A DNA stretch of 37,381 nucleotides from an uncultured Roseovarius sp. GTDB taxonomy: Bacteria > Pseudomonadota > Alphaproteobacteria > Rhodobacterales > Rhodobacteraceae. The stretch is from the NCBI RefSeq assembly GCF_913057115.1, contig NZ_CAJXNN010000034.1, positions 1 to 37,381 of the forward strand. Direction: 5' to 3'. The notes beneath the pieces are model-generated. The model made no database searches. It had not been told where the DNA came from and saw only the letters and a list, made by a program, of their open reading frames with translations. Of the stretch, positions 8,258 through 16,170 are shown in pieces. The position numbers were made by a program, and so were the translations under genes. The number at the start of each line of letters is the position of its first letter. Within the stretch, counting starts at the first letter, position 1.

Positions 8258-8587
8258 ATGGCAAAAGGTGTACGCCCCCGCGTGAAAGCGCCCCGTTCGG
8301 CCGAAGCCGGTGAGGTCGTGGTTCTGAAAACCCTGATCAGCCACAAGATGGAATCGGGTCAGCGCAAGGACAGCGACGGCAACGTCATCCCGCGTTCGAT
8401 CATCAACCGTTTCACCTGTGAGTATAACGGCGCGATGGTCGTGGATGTGGAAATGCATCCGGCGATTTCGACCAACCCCTACTTCGAGTTCGAAGCAACC
8501 ATCCCCGAAGCAGGTGACTTCAAGTTCACTTGGTACGACGACGATGGCTCGGTCTATGAAGAAACCAAATCGGTTGCGGTTGGTTGA
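8258..8587 (+). CDS. soxZ: SoxZ, SoxY partner protein
   Basis: Beta-sandwich partner of SoxY, 109 residues, with no signal peptide and a basic N-terminus (MAKGVRPRVKAPRSA), as is usual for SoxZ. It contains LISHKMESGQRKD and NRFTCEYNG, characteristic of the family, and ends shortly after the segment FTWYDDDGSVY. A good GAAGGAGA lies before the start. The SoxYZ heterodimer is the carrier on which SoxXA, SoxB and SoxCD act. A hairpin follows in the gap before soxA. Confidence 0.96.
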   Translation: MAKGVRPRVKAPRSAEAGEVVVLKTLISHKMESGQRKDSDGNVIPRSIINRFTCEYNGAMVVDVEMHPAISTNPYFEFEATIPEAGDFKFTWYDDDGSVYEETKSVAVG

Positions 8588-8600
8588 TAACAAAAAGGTG

Positions 8601-8628
8601 CCCTGCGCCGGGGTGAACCGGGGCAGGG
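8601..8628 (+). other. Intercistronic hairpin between soxZ and soxA
   Basis: CCCTGC and GCAGGG enclose CCGG-GGTGAA-CCGG with a single G/G mismatch between the two helices. There is no following T run, so it is not a simple terminator. It may mark an mRNA processing or stabilising site that sets soxXYZ levels above soxA. Confidence 0.5.
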
Positions 8629-8654
8629 ACAACCTTTAGGGAGGGAAAATACAT

Positions 8655-9509
8655 ATGAAATTCAATGCAATGACAGCAGTGGCTGCCTTGATGCTGGCGG
8701 TGCCCGGTGTTGCCTTGGCGGGTCCGGATGATGACAAGATGGTTATCAACGGCGAAACCGAGATGACCACCAAGGCACCGTTGCCCGCGCATATGGAAGA
8801 CGCCAACATGGACGAAATCATGTCTGGCTGGCATTTCCGCTCGGACGAGACGCAGGCCTTGCAGATGGATGACTTCGACAACCCCGGCATGATTTTCGTG
8901 GACGCTGGCATGGACCAGTGGAACGCGGTCGAGGGCAGCGAGGGCAATTCCTGTGCGACCTGCCACGAAGGCCCGGAAAGCATGAAGGGCGTGCGCGCCG
9001 TTTATCCGAAGTGGGATGAAGAGGCGGGCGAGGTGCAAACCCTTGCCATGCAGATCAACGATTGCCGTGAGAACAACATGGGCGCCGAGCCTTACAAATA
9101 CTCGGGCGGTCAGATGGCGAACATGGAAGCGCTGATTTCCTTGCAGTCGCGCGGCATGCCGGTGAACGTGGCCATTGATGGCCCGGCCAAGGAAACGTGG
9201 GAGAAGGGTAAAGAGCTTTACTATACCCGCACCGGTCAGCTTGAGCTGTCCTGTGCCAACTGCCACGAAGACAGCTATGGCATGATGATCCGCGCCGACC
9301 ACCTGAGCCAAGGTCAGATCAACGGCTTTCCGGTTTATCGCCTGAAAAACGCCAAGCTGAACACGGTTCACGGACGTTTCAAAGGCTGTGTGCGGGATAC
9401 CCGTGCCGAGACCTATAAGCCCGGCAGCGATGCCTTTGTCGCGCTGGAGCTTTATGTTGCAAGCCGCGGCAACGGCCTGTCGGTCGAGGGCCCGTCGGTT
9501 CGCAACTGA
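8655..9509 (+). CDS. soxA: SoxA, diheme c-type cytochrome subunit of SoxXA
   Basis: Periplasmic diheme cytochrome, 284 residues, signal peptide ending near GVALAG. Two CxxCH sites are present, C100-A-T-C-H104 and C200-A-N-C-H204, so this is the diheme type with both hemes kept. C137 (NDCRENN) is a probable axial ligand and C245 (FKGCVRDTR) is the conserved active-site cysteine that becomes a persulfide ligand. With SoxX it joins thiosulfate to SoxY. It has a good AGGGAGGGAAAA upstream and hairpins on both sides. Confidence 0.97.
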   Translation: MKFNAMTAVAALMLAVPGVALAGPDDDKMVINGETEMTTKAPLPAHMEDANMDEIMSGWHFRSDETQALQMDDFDNPGMIFVDAGMDQWNAVEGSEGNSCATCHEGPESMKGVRAVYPKWDEEAGEVQTLAMQINDCRENNMGAEPYKYSGGQMANMEALISLQSRGMPVNVAIDGPAKETWEKGKELYYTRTGQLELSCANCHEDSYGMMIRADHLSQGQINGFPVYRLKNAKLNTVHGRFKGCVRDTRAETYKPGSDAFVALELYVASRGNGLSVEGPSVRN

Positions 9510-9519
9510 TGTGACGATC

Positions 9520-9549
9520 GGCCGGGGCGGCACGTGAGGCGCCCCGGCC
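9520..9549 (+). other. Strong hairpin between soxA and soxB
   Basis: A perfect 10-bp stem, GGCCGGGGCG with CGCCCCGGCC, around a 10-base loop, 10 bp after the soxA stop. No T run follows, so read-through into soxB, 106 bp later, is expected. Probably an mRNA stability or attenuation element. Confidence 0.6.
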
Positions 9550-9655
9550 AAGCCGCTGCCTGCATGACATTGAAATTCATGGCCTTTCGGCCAAGCCGCA
9601 TCCGGAGGGCCGGGCGCGGTAACGGGACAACTTTAACCAACCGGAGACGGATTAC

Positions 9656-11353
9656 ATGATCTCTCGTCGCGATTTTCTTCAGGTCAGCATGGCGGCCTCG
9701 GCGCTTTATGGCGCAAGCGGCTTTGGCAATTGGGCGAAACTGGCAGCGCAGCAGGCCCTGACCCAAGACCAGCTTTTGGAATTTGACACTTTCGGCAACG
9801 TGAGCCTGATCCACGTGACCGACATCCACGCGCAGCTTAAGCCGATTTATTTCCGTGAGCCGGAGATCAACATCGGTGTGGGCGGCAACAAGGGCGAGGT
9901 GCCGCATGTCACCGGCGCGGATTTCCGCAAACTTTATGGCATCGAGGATGGCAGCCCCAGCCACTATGCCCTGACGTACAATGATTTCGCGGCCTTGGGC
10001 AAAGAATACGGCAAGGTCGGTGGCCTTGATCGTGTGGCGACTGTCGTCAAGTCGATCCGCGCGGCGCGGCCTGATGCCCTGCTGCTGGACGGTGGCGACA
10101 CCTGGCACGGGTCTTACACCTGCTATCACACCGAAGGCCAAGACATGGTCAACGTGATGAACGCGCTTGAGCCGGATGCGATGACCTTCCACTGGGAATT
10201 CACGCTGGGCCAGGACCGGGTGCGCGAATTGGTCGAAGGGCTACCTTATGACGCCTTGGGTCAGAACATTTTTGACGCCATGTGGGATGAACCGGCTGCC
10301 GAGTTCAAACCCTATGAGTTTTACGAGCGCGGTGGTGTGAAGATTGCCGTCATCGGGCAGGCCTTCCCGTATATGCCGATTGCCAACCCCGGTTGGATGT
10401 TCCCCGATTACAGTTTCGGTATCCGCGACGAGAACATGCAGGCCATGGTGGACGAGGTGCGCAGCCAAGGCGCCGAACTGGTCGTTTGCCTGAGCCACAA
10501 CGGATTCGACGTGGACAAGAAGATGGCCAGTGTCGTGAAAGGCATCGACGTGATCCTGACCGGTCACACCCACGACGCCTTGCCCGAGCCGGTTTTGGTG
10601 GGCGATACGATCCTGATTGCCAGCGGCTCGAACGGGAAATTCGTAAGCCGTGTGGATCTGGATGTGCGCGATGGCCGGATGATGGGGTTCCGTCACAAGT
10701 TGATCCCGATTTTCTCGGATGTGATTGAGCCGGATGCCGATATGGCAGCCCTGATCGACGAACAACGCGCGCCTTATAAGGCCGAGTTGGAAGAAGTGAT
10801 CGGGGAAACCGATGATCTGCTCTATCGTCGTGGCAACTTCAACGGGTCGTGGGATGATCTGATTTGTGATGCGCTGATTTCCGAGCGTGAGGCGGATATC
10901 GCCATGAGCCCCGGCGTGCGTTGGGGGCCGAGTATCCTGCCCGGTCAGGCGATCACCCGTGAGGACATCTGGAACGTGACGTCGATGTCTTATGGCGAGG
11001 CTTACCGCAGTGAGATGACCGGCGAATTCATCAAGGTGATCCTTGAGGATGTGGCCGACAACATCTTCAACCCCGACCCCTATTACCAGCAGGGCGGTGA
11101 CATGGTGCGGATTGGTGGCATGGGCTATTCCATCGACATCAGCAAACCGCAGGGTGAGCGGATTTCCGACATGACCCTTCTGAGCTCCGGCGAGGCGATC
11201 GACCCGGCGAAGAACTACGTTGTCGCGGGCTGGGCCAGCGTCAACGAGGGCACCGAGGGACCGCAGATTTGGGACGTGGTGGAAAGCCACATCCGCAAAC
11301 AGGGCACCGTTAAATTGGAGCCGAACAACAGCGTCAAAGTCAGCGGACTTTAA
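9656..11353 (+). CDS. soxB: SoxB, thiosulfohydrolase
   Basis: Periplasmic dimanganese hydrolase of the metallophosphoesterase/5'-nucleotidase superfamily, 565 residues, that removes sulfate from S-sulfonated SoxY. Tat signal MISRRDFLQVSMAAS with R4-R5. Metal-site motifs are D56-I-H58, GGDTWHG (146-152), FHWEFTLG (178-185), LSHNG (279-283) and GHTHD (303-307). The C-terminal 5'-nucleotidase-type domain completes the protein. Length fits SoxB. Preceded by a 146-bp gap with a strong hairpin and a Shine-Dalgarno (CCGGAGACGG). Confidence 0.98.
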   Translation: MISRRDFLQVSMAASALYGASGFGNWAKLAAQQALTQDQLLEFDTFGNVSLIHVTDIHAQLKPIYFREPEINIGVGGNKGEVPHVTGADFRKLYGIEDGSPSHYALTYNDFAALGKEYGKVGGLDRVATVVKSIRAARPDALLLDGGDTWHGSYTCYHTEGQDMVNVMNALEPDAMTFHWEFTLGQDRVRELVEGLPYDALGQNIFDAMWDEPAAEFKPYEFYERGGVKIAVIGQAFPYMPIANPGWMFPDYSFGIRDENMQAMVDEVRSQGAELVVCLSHNGFDVDKKMASVVKGIDVILTGHTHDALPEPVLVGDTILIASGSNGKFVSRVDLDVRDGRMMGFRHKLIPIFSDVIEPDADMAALIDEQRAPYKAELEEVIGETDDLLYRRGNFNGSWDDLICDALISEREADIAMSPGVRWGPSILPGQAITREDIWNVTSMSYGEAYRSEMTGEFIKVILEDVADNIFNPDPYYQQGGDMVRIGGMGYSIDISKPQGERISDMTLLSSGEAIDPAKNYVVAGWASVNEGTEGPQIWDVVESHIRKQGTVKLEPNNSVKVSGL

Positions 11354-11368
11354 GCGCGCCGCGACGCT

Positions 11369-11409
11369 TTGACAGATACCTTACATTCATCAAATTCATG
11401 TAGATGAAT
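11369..11409 (+). promoter_or_regulatory. Internal soxCD promoter with SoxR-type operator
   Basis: A perfect -35 (TTGACA, 11369-11374) is followed after 17 bp by AAATTC, which overlaps a perfect ATTC-N8-GAAT palindrome at 11394-11409 (arms ATTCAT and ATGAAT). An additional ATTCATC arm lies at 11385-11391. The site is in the 87-bp soxB-soxC gap, 31 bp before soxC. It has the same pattern as the site before soxX. The -10 match is poor, so promoter activity is less certain than the operator. Confidence 0.6.
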
Positions 11410-11440
11410 ATGATGTCGAAAGAGGAGGCTTAGGACAGAG

Positions 11441-12727
11441 ATGACAGCCGACAAGAAATCTAACGGGGCTTCGCGCCGGGCGTTCCTGAAGGGCGCCGTG
11501 GCGGCCGGGGGTGCCGTGGCGGGGGCGGGCATGGCCCGTGCGGCGGGCGACCCCGATCCGCTGATCACGGAAGTGCAAGACTGGGCCAGCGGCCTTGGCG
11601 AAGGTGTGGATGCCACGCCCTACGGCCTGCCCATTCGGTTCGAGGACGATGTGGTGCGCCGCAACGTCGAGTGGTTGACCGCCGACACGATCAGCTCGAT
11701 CAACTTCACGCCGATCCATGCTTTGGATGGCACGATCACGCCGCAGGGCTGCGCCTTTGAGCGTCACCATTCGGGCGCGATCGAGTTGAAGAAAGAGGAC
11801 TATCGCTTGATGATCAATGGCTTGGTCGATAAGCCGCTGATCTTCACCTATGCCGATCTGGAGCGTTTCCCGCGCGAAAATCACGTGTATTTCTGCGAAT
11901 GTGCGGCGAACACAGGCATGGAATGGGCCGGGGCGCAGCTCAATGGTGCGCAGTTCACCCATGGCATGATTCACAACATGGAATACTCCGGCGTGCCGCT
12001 GCGCACCCTGCTTGAAGAGGCCGGGTTGGACACTGCGGGCGACCTGAAAGACAAATGGGTCTATGTGGAAGGGGCGGATGCCTCGTCGAACGGGCGGTCC
12101 ATTCCGATGGACAAGGCGCTGGATGATTGTCTGGTGGCCTTCAAGGCCAATGGTGAGGCCCTGCGCAAAGAGCATGGTTACCCTGTGCGTCTGGTCGTTC
12201 CCGGTTGGGAAGGCAACATGTGGGTCAAGTGGTTGCGTCGGGTTGAGGTGCTGGATGGCCCCGTGGAAAGCCGCGAGGAGACATCGAAGTACACCGATAC
12301 GCTGGCCGATGGCACAAGCCGCAAGTGGACGTGGGAGATGGACGCCAAATCGGTCGTCACGACCCCAAGCCCGCAATCACCCATCACCCATGGCCCCGGG
12401 CCGCTGGTGATCACCGGTCTGGCATGGTCGGGCCGTGGCGCGATCACCCGGGTTGATGTCTCGTTGGATGGTGGCAAAAACTGGCAACAGGCGCGTCTGG
12501 CCAAGGAAGGCGAGAGCAAGGCCCTGAGCCGGTTCTACTTGGACATCGACTGGGACGGCAGCGAGATGCTGCTGCAAAGCCGGGCGCATGACGAAACGGG
12601 TTACGTGCAGCCGACCAAGGCACAGCTGCGCGAGGTGCGCGGCGAGAACTCGATCTATCACAACAACTGCATCCAGACTTGGTGGGTGAAAGAAAGCGGA
12701 GAGGCGGAAAATGTCGAAGTCTCTTAA
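11441..12727 (+). CDS. soxC: SoxC, molybdopterin sulfane dehydrogenase subunit
   Basis: Molybdenum subunit of the SoxCD sulfane dehydrogenase, 428 residues, sulfite-oxidase fold. Tat signal SRRAFLKGA with R12-R13, followed by a long Ala/Gly hydrophobic region. C154 in FCECAANTG is the expected Mo ligand, matching the CAGN motif of sulfite oxidases. The C-terminal half contains the dimerisation domain (VDVSLDGGKNW). SoxCD removes six electrons from the SoxY-bound sulfane; its presence predicts full oxidation of thiosulfate to sulfate without stored sulfur globules. It overlaps soxD by 17 bp. Confidence 0.97.
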   Translation: MTADKKSNGASRRAFLKGAVAAGGAVAGAGMARAAGDPDPLITEVQDWASGLGEGVDATPYGLPIRFEDDVVRRNVEWLTADTISSINFTPIHALDGTITPQGCAFERHHSGAIELKKEDYRLMINGLVDKPLIFTYADLERFPRENHVYFCECAANTGMEWAGAQLNGAQFTHGMIHNMEYSGVPLRTLLEEAGLDTAGDLKDKWVYVEGADASSNGRSIPMDKALDDCLVAFKANGEALRKEHGYPVRLVVPGWEGNMWVKWLRRVEVLDGPVESREETSKYTDTLADGTSRKWTWEMDAKSVVTTPSPQSPITHGPGPLVITGLAWSGRGAITRVDVSLDGGKNWQQARLAKEGESKALSRFYLDIDWDGSEMLLQSRAHDETGYVQPTKAQLREVRGENSIYHNNCIQTWWVKESGEAENVEVS

Positions 12728-13892
12728 ACTCTATGGTGGCACGGCAGTGGGCGCAGCGGCGCTTTTGGCCGTGGCCTTCAATTTTGCCGACCGCAACGTC
12801 ACCCCGATGCCCGAGCGCGCGGATGTGATGGGCGAGGCGCCTGCTAACCCAGATCTGGGCTTTATCGCAATGGCGCGTGCCGCAAGCGAGCCGCATGGCA
12901 ATTACAACCTTGGCCGTATGGCCCTTCCGGAAGAGATCGCGGCATGGGACGTGGATGTGCGCCCCGATGCGACGGGTCTGCCAGAAGGCTCGGGCGATGT
13001 CTTGACTGGTGAAGAAGTCTTCATTGAGCAATGCGCCATTTGCCATGGTGACTTTGCCGAAGGACGTGGCAACTGGCCGAAACTGGCCGGTGGCGACGGC
13101 ACCCTTGCCGACAAGGACCCGTTGAAGACAGTGGGCAGCTACTGGCCCTATCTGTCGACGGTTTGGGACTATGTCCACCGCTCGATGCCTTTTGGCGCGG
13201 CGCAGACCCTGACAGCGGATGAAACCTATGCCATCACGGCGTATATCCTATATTCCAATTACCTTGTGGAAGATGATTTTGTGCTGTCGCATGAGAACTT
13301 TCTTGAGGTGGAAATGCCCAATGCCGATGGGTTCATCGTAGATGACCGCGAAGAAGCCGAGGCGCATTTCTGGAATACCGAGGCCTGTATGTCAGACTGT
13401 AAGGACAGCGTGGAAATCACCATGCGCGCCGCGGTTCTGGACGTGACCCCGGAGGAAGAGGAAGAAGCGGCCGCTGAGCCTGCCGCCGCCGAAGAGGTGG
13501 AAATGGCCGCAGCGGAGACCGAAGAGGCCGCTTCGGCGGAGCCCGCGGCGGAAGAAACGGCCGCCCTGGACGCTGAACTGGTGGCTGCCGGTGAGAAACT
13601 CTTCCGCCAGTGTCAGGCCTGTCACCAAGTGGGAGATGGCGCGAAAAACCGCGTTGGCCCACATCTGAACGGTGTCATGGGCCGGACCATCGGTGGTATC
13701 GAAGACTTCCGGTATTCGAAGACCATGGCGGCGATGGGTGAAGAAGGTCAGGTGTGGGACGAAGAGTCCATGGCCGCCTTCCTTGCTGATCCGCGCGGTT
13801 ATGTGAAGGGCACGAAGATGTCCTATCGTGGCCTGAAGAAGGAGGAGGATATCGCGGCGATGACCGAATATCTGAAGTCTTTCTCGAACTAA
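12711..13892 (+). CDS. soxD: SoxD, diheme cytochrome c subunit of SoxCD
   Basis: Electron-accepting cytochrome partner of SoxC, 393 residues. An N-terminal hydrophobic signal or anchor (about 8-25) leads to a first heme domain with C108-A-I-C-H112. An acidic Glu/Ala linker spans about 247-286. The second heme domain has C301-Q-A-C-H305 and axial M370 (GTKMSYRG), resembling cytochrome c550/c2. The long two-heme form is that of Paracoccus SoxD. The second domain is closely related to the first half of the next gene product, SoxE. A strong terminator follows the stop. Confidence 0.96.
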   Translation: MSKSLKLYGGTAVGAAALLAVAFNFADRNVTPMPERADVMGEAPANPDLGFIAMARAASEPHGNYNLGRMALPEEIAAWDVDVRPDATGLPEGSGDVLTGEEVFIEQCAICHGDFAEGRGNWPKLAGGDGTLADKDPLKTVGSYWPYLSTVWDYVHRSMPFGAAQTLTADETYAITAYILYSNYLVEDDFVLSHENFLEVEMPNADGFIVDDREEAEAHFWNTEACMSDCKDSVEITMRAAVLDVTPEEEEEAAAEPAAAEEVEMAAAETEEAASAEPAAEETAALDAELVAAGEKLFRQCQACHQVGDGAKNRVGPHLNGVMGRTIGGIEDFRYSKTMAAMGEEGQVWDEESMAAFLADPRGYVKGTKMSYRGLKKEEDIAAMTEYLKSFSN

Positions 13893-13902
13893 GATTTCAA
13901 TG

Positions 13903-13932
13903 CGGGGCCGGGTCAAACCGGCCCCGTTTTTT
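13903..13932 (+). terminator. Rho-independent terminator after soxD
   Basis: Perfect 9-bp stem CGGGGCCGG / CCGGCCCCG with loop GTCAAA, followed by TTTTTT. It separates soxVWXYZABCD from soxEF. A weaker inverted repeat (CTTTGAATGA ... TCATTCAAG) lies between it and soxE. Confidence 0.9.
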
Positions 13933-13990
13933 CTTTGAATGAGGGCGCTTGCATGCCATCATTCAAGCATGAGCTTTGGGAGGAGCGTTC

Positions 13991-14701
13991 ATGCGGAAAC
14001 GCGCGATAGGTGCGGCGGCCCTGACGATCGGGTTCATTGCATCGCAGGCCCTTTGGGCCGATGAGATCGGTGACGCCGAACGGGGCAAGGAAATCTATGC
14101 CAAGTGTTCGGGGTGTCACCAAGTGGGTAAGGGGGCCGAAAATGGTATTGGCCCGCATCTGAATGGGATTTTTGGCCGCAAGGCGGCATCGGTTGCGGAT
14201 GATTACCGCTATTCCAAGGGTTTGAAACGGGCTGGGGCCGATGGGCTTGAGTGGCATCTTGATACCCTTGATGCCTACATTGAAAATCCAAAGGCCTTGG
14301 TCAGTGGGACGCGGATGAGTTTCCGGGGGCTGAAAAAGCCGCAGGACCGGGCCGATGTTCTGGCCTATTTGCGAATTTATTCGGATGATCCGGCCAATAT
14401 CCCCGAGGCGGACCCGACGGCGATTGCGCCGGAGGTGGAATTGCCGCCCGAAATCCTCGCCATGGTGGGGGACCCTGAGTATGGCGAATACCTGTCCAGT
14501 GAATGCAAGACCTGCCACCAGCCGGATGGCAATGACGATGGGATTCCGTCGATCACCAACTGGCCGGCGGAGGATTTCGTGGTGGCCATGCATGCCTATA
14601 AGCAAAAGCTGCGGCCGCATCCGGTGATGCAGATGATGGCCGGGCGGCTGAGCGACGAGGAGATCGCGGCGCTGGCGGCCTATTTTGAAGACATAGAATA
14701 A
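13991..14701 (+). CDS. soxE: SoxE, periplasmic diheme cytochrome c
   Basis: Periplasmic diheme cytochrome of 236 residues with a signal peptide (MRKRAIGAAALTIGF, cleavage probably after WA). Heme sites are C39-S-G-C-H43 and C172-K-T-C-H176. M109 in GTRMSFRG is the likely ligand of the first heme. With SoxF it forms a flavocytochrome c sulfide dehydrogenase-like pair. Its first domain strongly resembles the C-terminal domain of SoxD (shared GPHLNG, FRGLKK). ATG at 13991 has GGGAGGAGCG upstream; an in-frame TTG 15 bp earlier is less likely. Lies after a terminator, so it may use its own promoter or depend on read-through. Confidence 0.93.
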   Translation: MRKRAIGAAALTIGFIASQALWADEIGDAERGKEIYAKCSGCHQVGKGAENGIGPHLNGIFGRKAASVADDYRYSKGLKRAGADGLEWHLDTLDAYIENPKALVSGTRMSFRGLKKPQDRADVLAYLRIYSDDPANIPEADPTAIAPEVELPPEILAMVGDPEYGEYLSSECKTCHQPDGNDDGIPSITNWPAEDFVVAMHAYKQKLRPHPVMQMMAGRLSDEEIAALAAYFEDIE

Positions 14702-14739
14702 CTTGCCGGAAGACACCGGCGCAATCGGGAGGAGATACT

Positions 14740-16008
14740 ATGACCCTTAACAGACGAGCCTTTATCGGCACGGGCGTCGCGGCGGCGGCGGCCTTGTCGG
14801 CACCGATGGTGCGCGGCCAAGGCAAGCCGCGCGTCGTTGTGGTTGGCGGCGGGGCAGGCGGGGCGACCGCGGCCCGCTATATCGCCAAGGACAGCGATGG
14901 CGCGATTGACGTGACATTGGTGGAACCCACACGCGCCTATTACACCTGCTTTTTCTCGAACCTCTATATCGGCGGTTTCCGTGATCTGAGCAGCATCGGC
15001 CATAGCTATGGCACCTTGGCCAGTGATTTCGGCGTGAACGTTGTGCACGACTGGGCCGTTGGGATTGACCGTGATGCCAAGACCGTGACTTTGGCGGGGG
15101 GGGCGTCACTGCCCTATGATCGGCTGATCCTGTCGCCGGGGATTGATTTTGTCGAGGGCGCGGTTCCCGGTTGGGACGTGAGCCAGCAAAACAAGATGCC
15201 CCATGCCTATAAGGCCGGCAGCCAGACCGAGCTTTTGAAAGCGCAGATCGAGGCGATGCCGGAAGGCGGGCTTTATGCCATGGTGGCCCCGCCCAACCCC
15301 TATCGTTGCCCGCCGGGGCCCTATGAGCGGGTCAGCATGGTGGCGCATCTGCTGAAAGAGATTAACCCCACCGCGAAAATCCTGATCGCCGACCCCAAGG
15401 CGAAATTTTCGAAAATGGCGTTGTTCCAGGAAGGCTGGCAGGCGCATTATGGCGGGATGATCGATTGGATCGGGCCGGATTTCGGCGGCGGCAACGTGAG
15501 TGTGAACCCCGACGAGATGACCGTGGATATCGACGGTGCGGTTGAGAAGGTGGATGTTTGCAACGTCATTCCGGCGCAGAAGGCGGGCAAGATCTGTGAG
15601 ATGGCCGGGATTACCGAGGGCAACTGGGCGCCGGTGTCGGGCCACACCATGCAAAGCCGTATGGATGAGAATATCCATGTGCTGGGCGATGCTACGAACC
15701 AGGGCGATATGCCGAAGTCGGGCTATTCGGCGAACAGTCAGGCCAAGGTGGCGGCTATGGCCGTGCGCGGGGCGCTGACCGGTTCCAAGGTCTTCCCGGC
15801 GAAATTTTCGAACACCTGCTGGAGTCTGATTGACACCGACGATGGTGTGAAGGTCGGGGCCTCATATCAGGCGACCGATGAGAAGATCGCCAAGGTCGAT
15901 GGTTTCATTAGCCAGACCGGAGAAGATTCGGCGCTGCGCAAGGCGACCTATGAGGAAAGCCTTGGCTGGTATTCGGGCATCACCGAGGACATGTTCGGCG
16001 CGTCGTGA
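14740..16008 (+). CDS. soxF: SoxF, flavoprotein of sulfide dehydrogenase type
   Basis: FAD-containing subunit, 422 residues, related to FccB of flavocytochrome c. Tat signal with R5-R6 (MTLNRRAFIG). The dinucleotide-binding motif VVVVGGGAGG lies at about 32-41 and is followed by the C70 segment YYTCFFSN; later cysteines occur in CNVIPAQKAGKIC and SNTCWSL. It probably oxidises sulfide or assists Sox activity, passing electrons to SoxE. It lies 38 bp after soxE and is followed by a terminator. soxG and soxH, which follow soxF in Paracoccus, are absent here. Confidence 0.94.
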   Translation: MTLNRRAFIGTGVAAAAALSAPMVRGQGKPRVVVVGGGAGGATAARYIAKDSDGAIDVTLVEPTRAYYTCFFSNLYIGGFRDLSSIGHSYGTLASDFGVNVVHDWAVGIDRDAKTVTLAGGASLPYDRLILSPGIDFVEGAVPGWDVSQQNKMPHAYKAGSQTELLKAQIEAMPEGGLYAMVAPPNPYRCPPGPYERVSMVAHLLKEINPTAKILIADPKAKFSKMALFQEGWQAHYGGMIDWIGPDFGGGNVSVNPDEMTVDIDGAVEKVDVCNVIPAQKAGKICEMAGITEGNWAPVSGHTMQSRMDENIHVLGDATNQGDMPKSGYSANSQAKVAAMAVRGALTGSKVFPAKFSNTCWSLIDTDDGVKVGASYQATDEKIAKVDGFISQTGEDSALRKATYEESLGWYSGITEDMFGAS

Positions 16009-16028
16009 TCCACGATGAAGTGTGACAG

Positions 16029-16062
16029 GCGGCCTCCGGTGCGGATCGGGGGCCGCTTTTTT
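16029..16062 (+). terminator. Rho-independent terminator after soxF
   Basis: Stem GCGGCCTCCG / CGGGGGCCGC (10 bp, one T/G pair) with an 8-base loop, followed by TTTTTT. It ends the sox locus and marks a clear boundary before glxB. Confidence 0.88.
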
Positions 16063-16170
16063 GTGCAGTGTCACATTCAGCGTGTTTCCTGATAGGAATA
16101 TTAAATTCTTTTTGTTGAAGTTGCTTTCGACTCGGGCTAGCGTTTCCAGCATAGGATTATGGAGGCGTCG

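Noticed and set aside
16096..16107. AT-rich GAATATTAAATTC-like element before glxB as an operator
   Set aside because: Symmetry is imperfect and the orientation of GAAT and ATTC is opposite to the SoxR-type sites.
16009..16170. soxG/soxH downstream of soxF
   Set aside because: A strong terminator follows soxF and the next gene is glxB; no sox genes are present.
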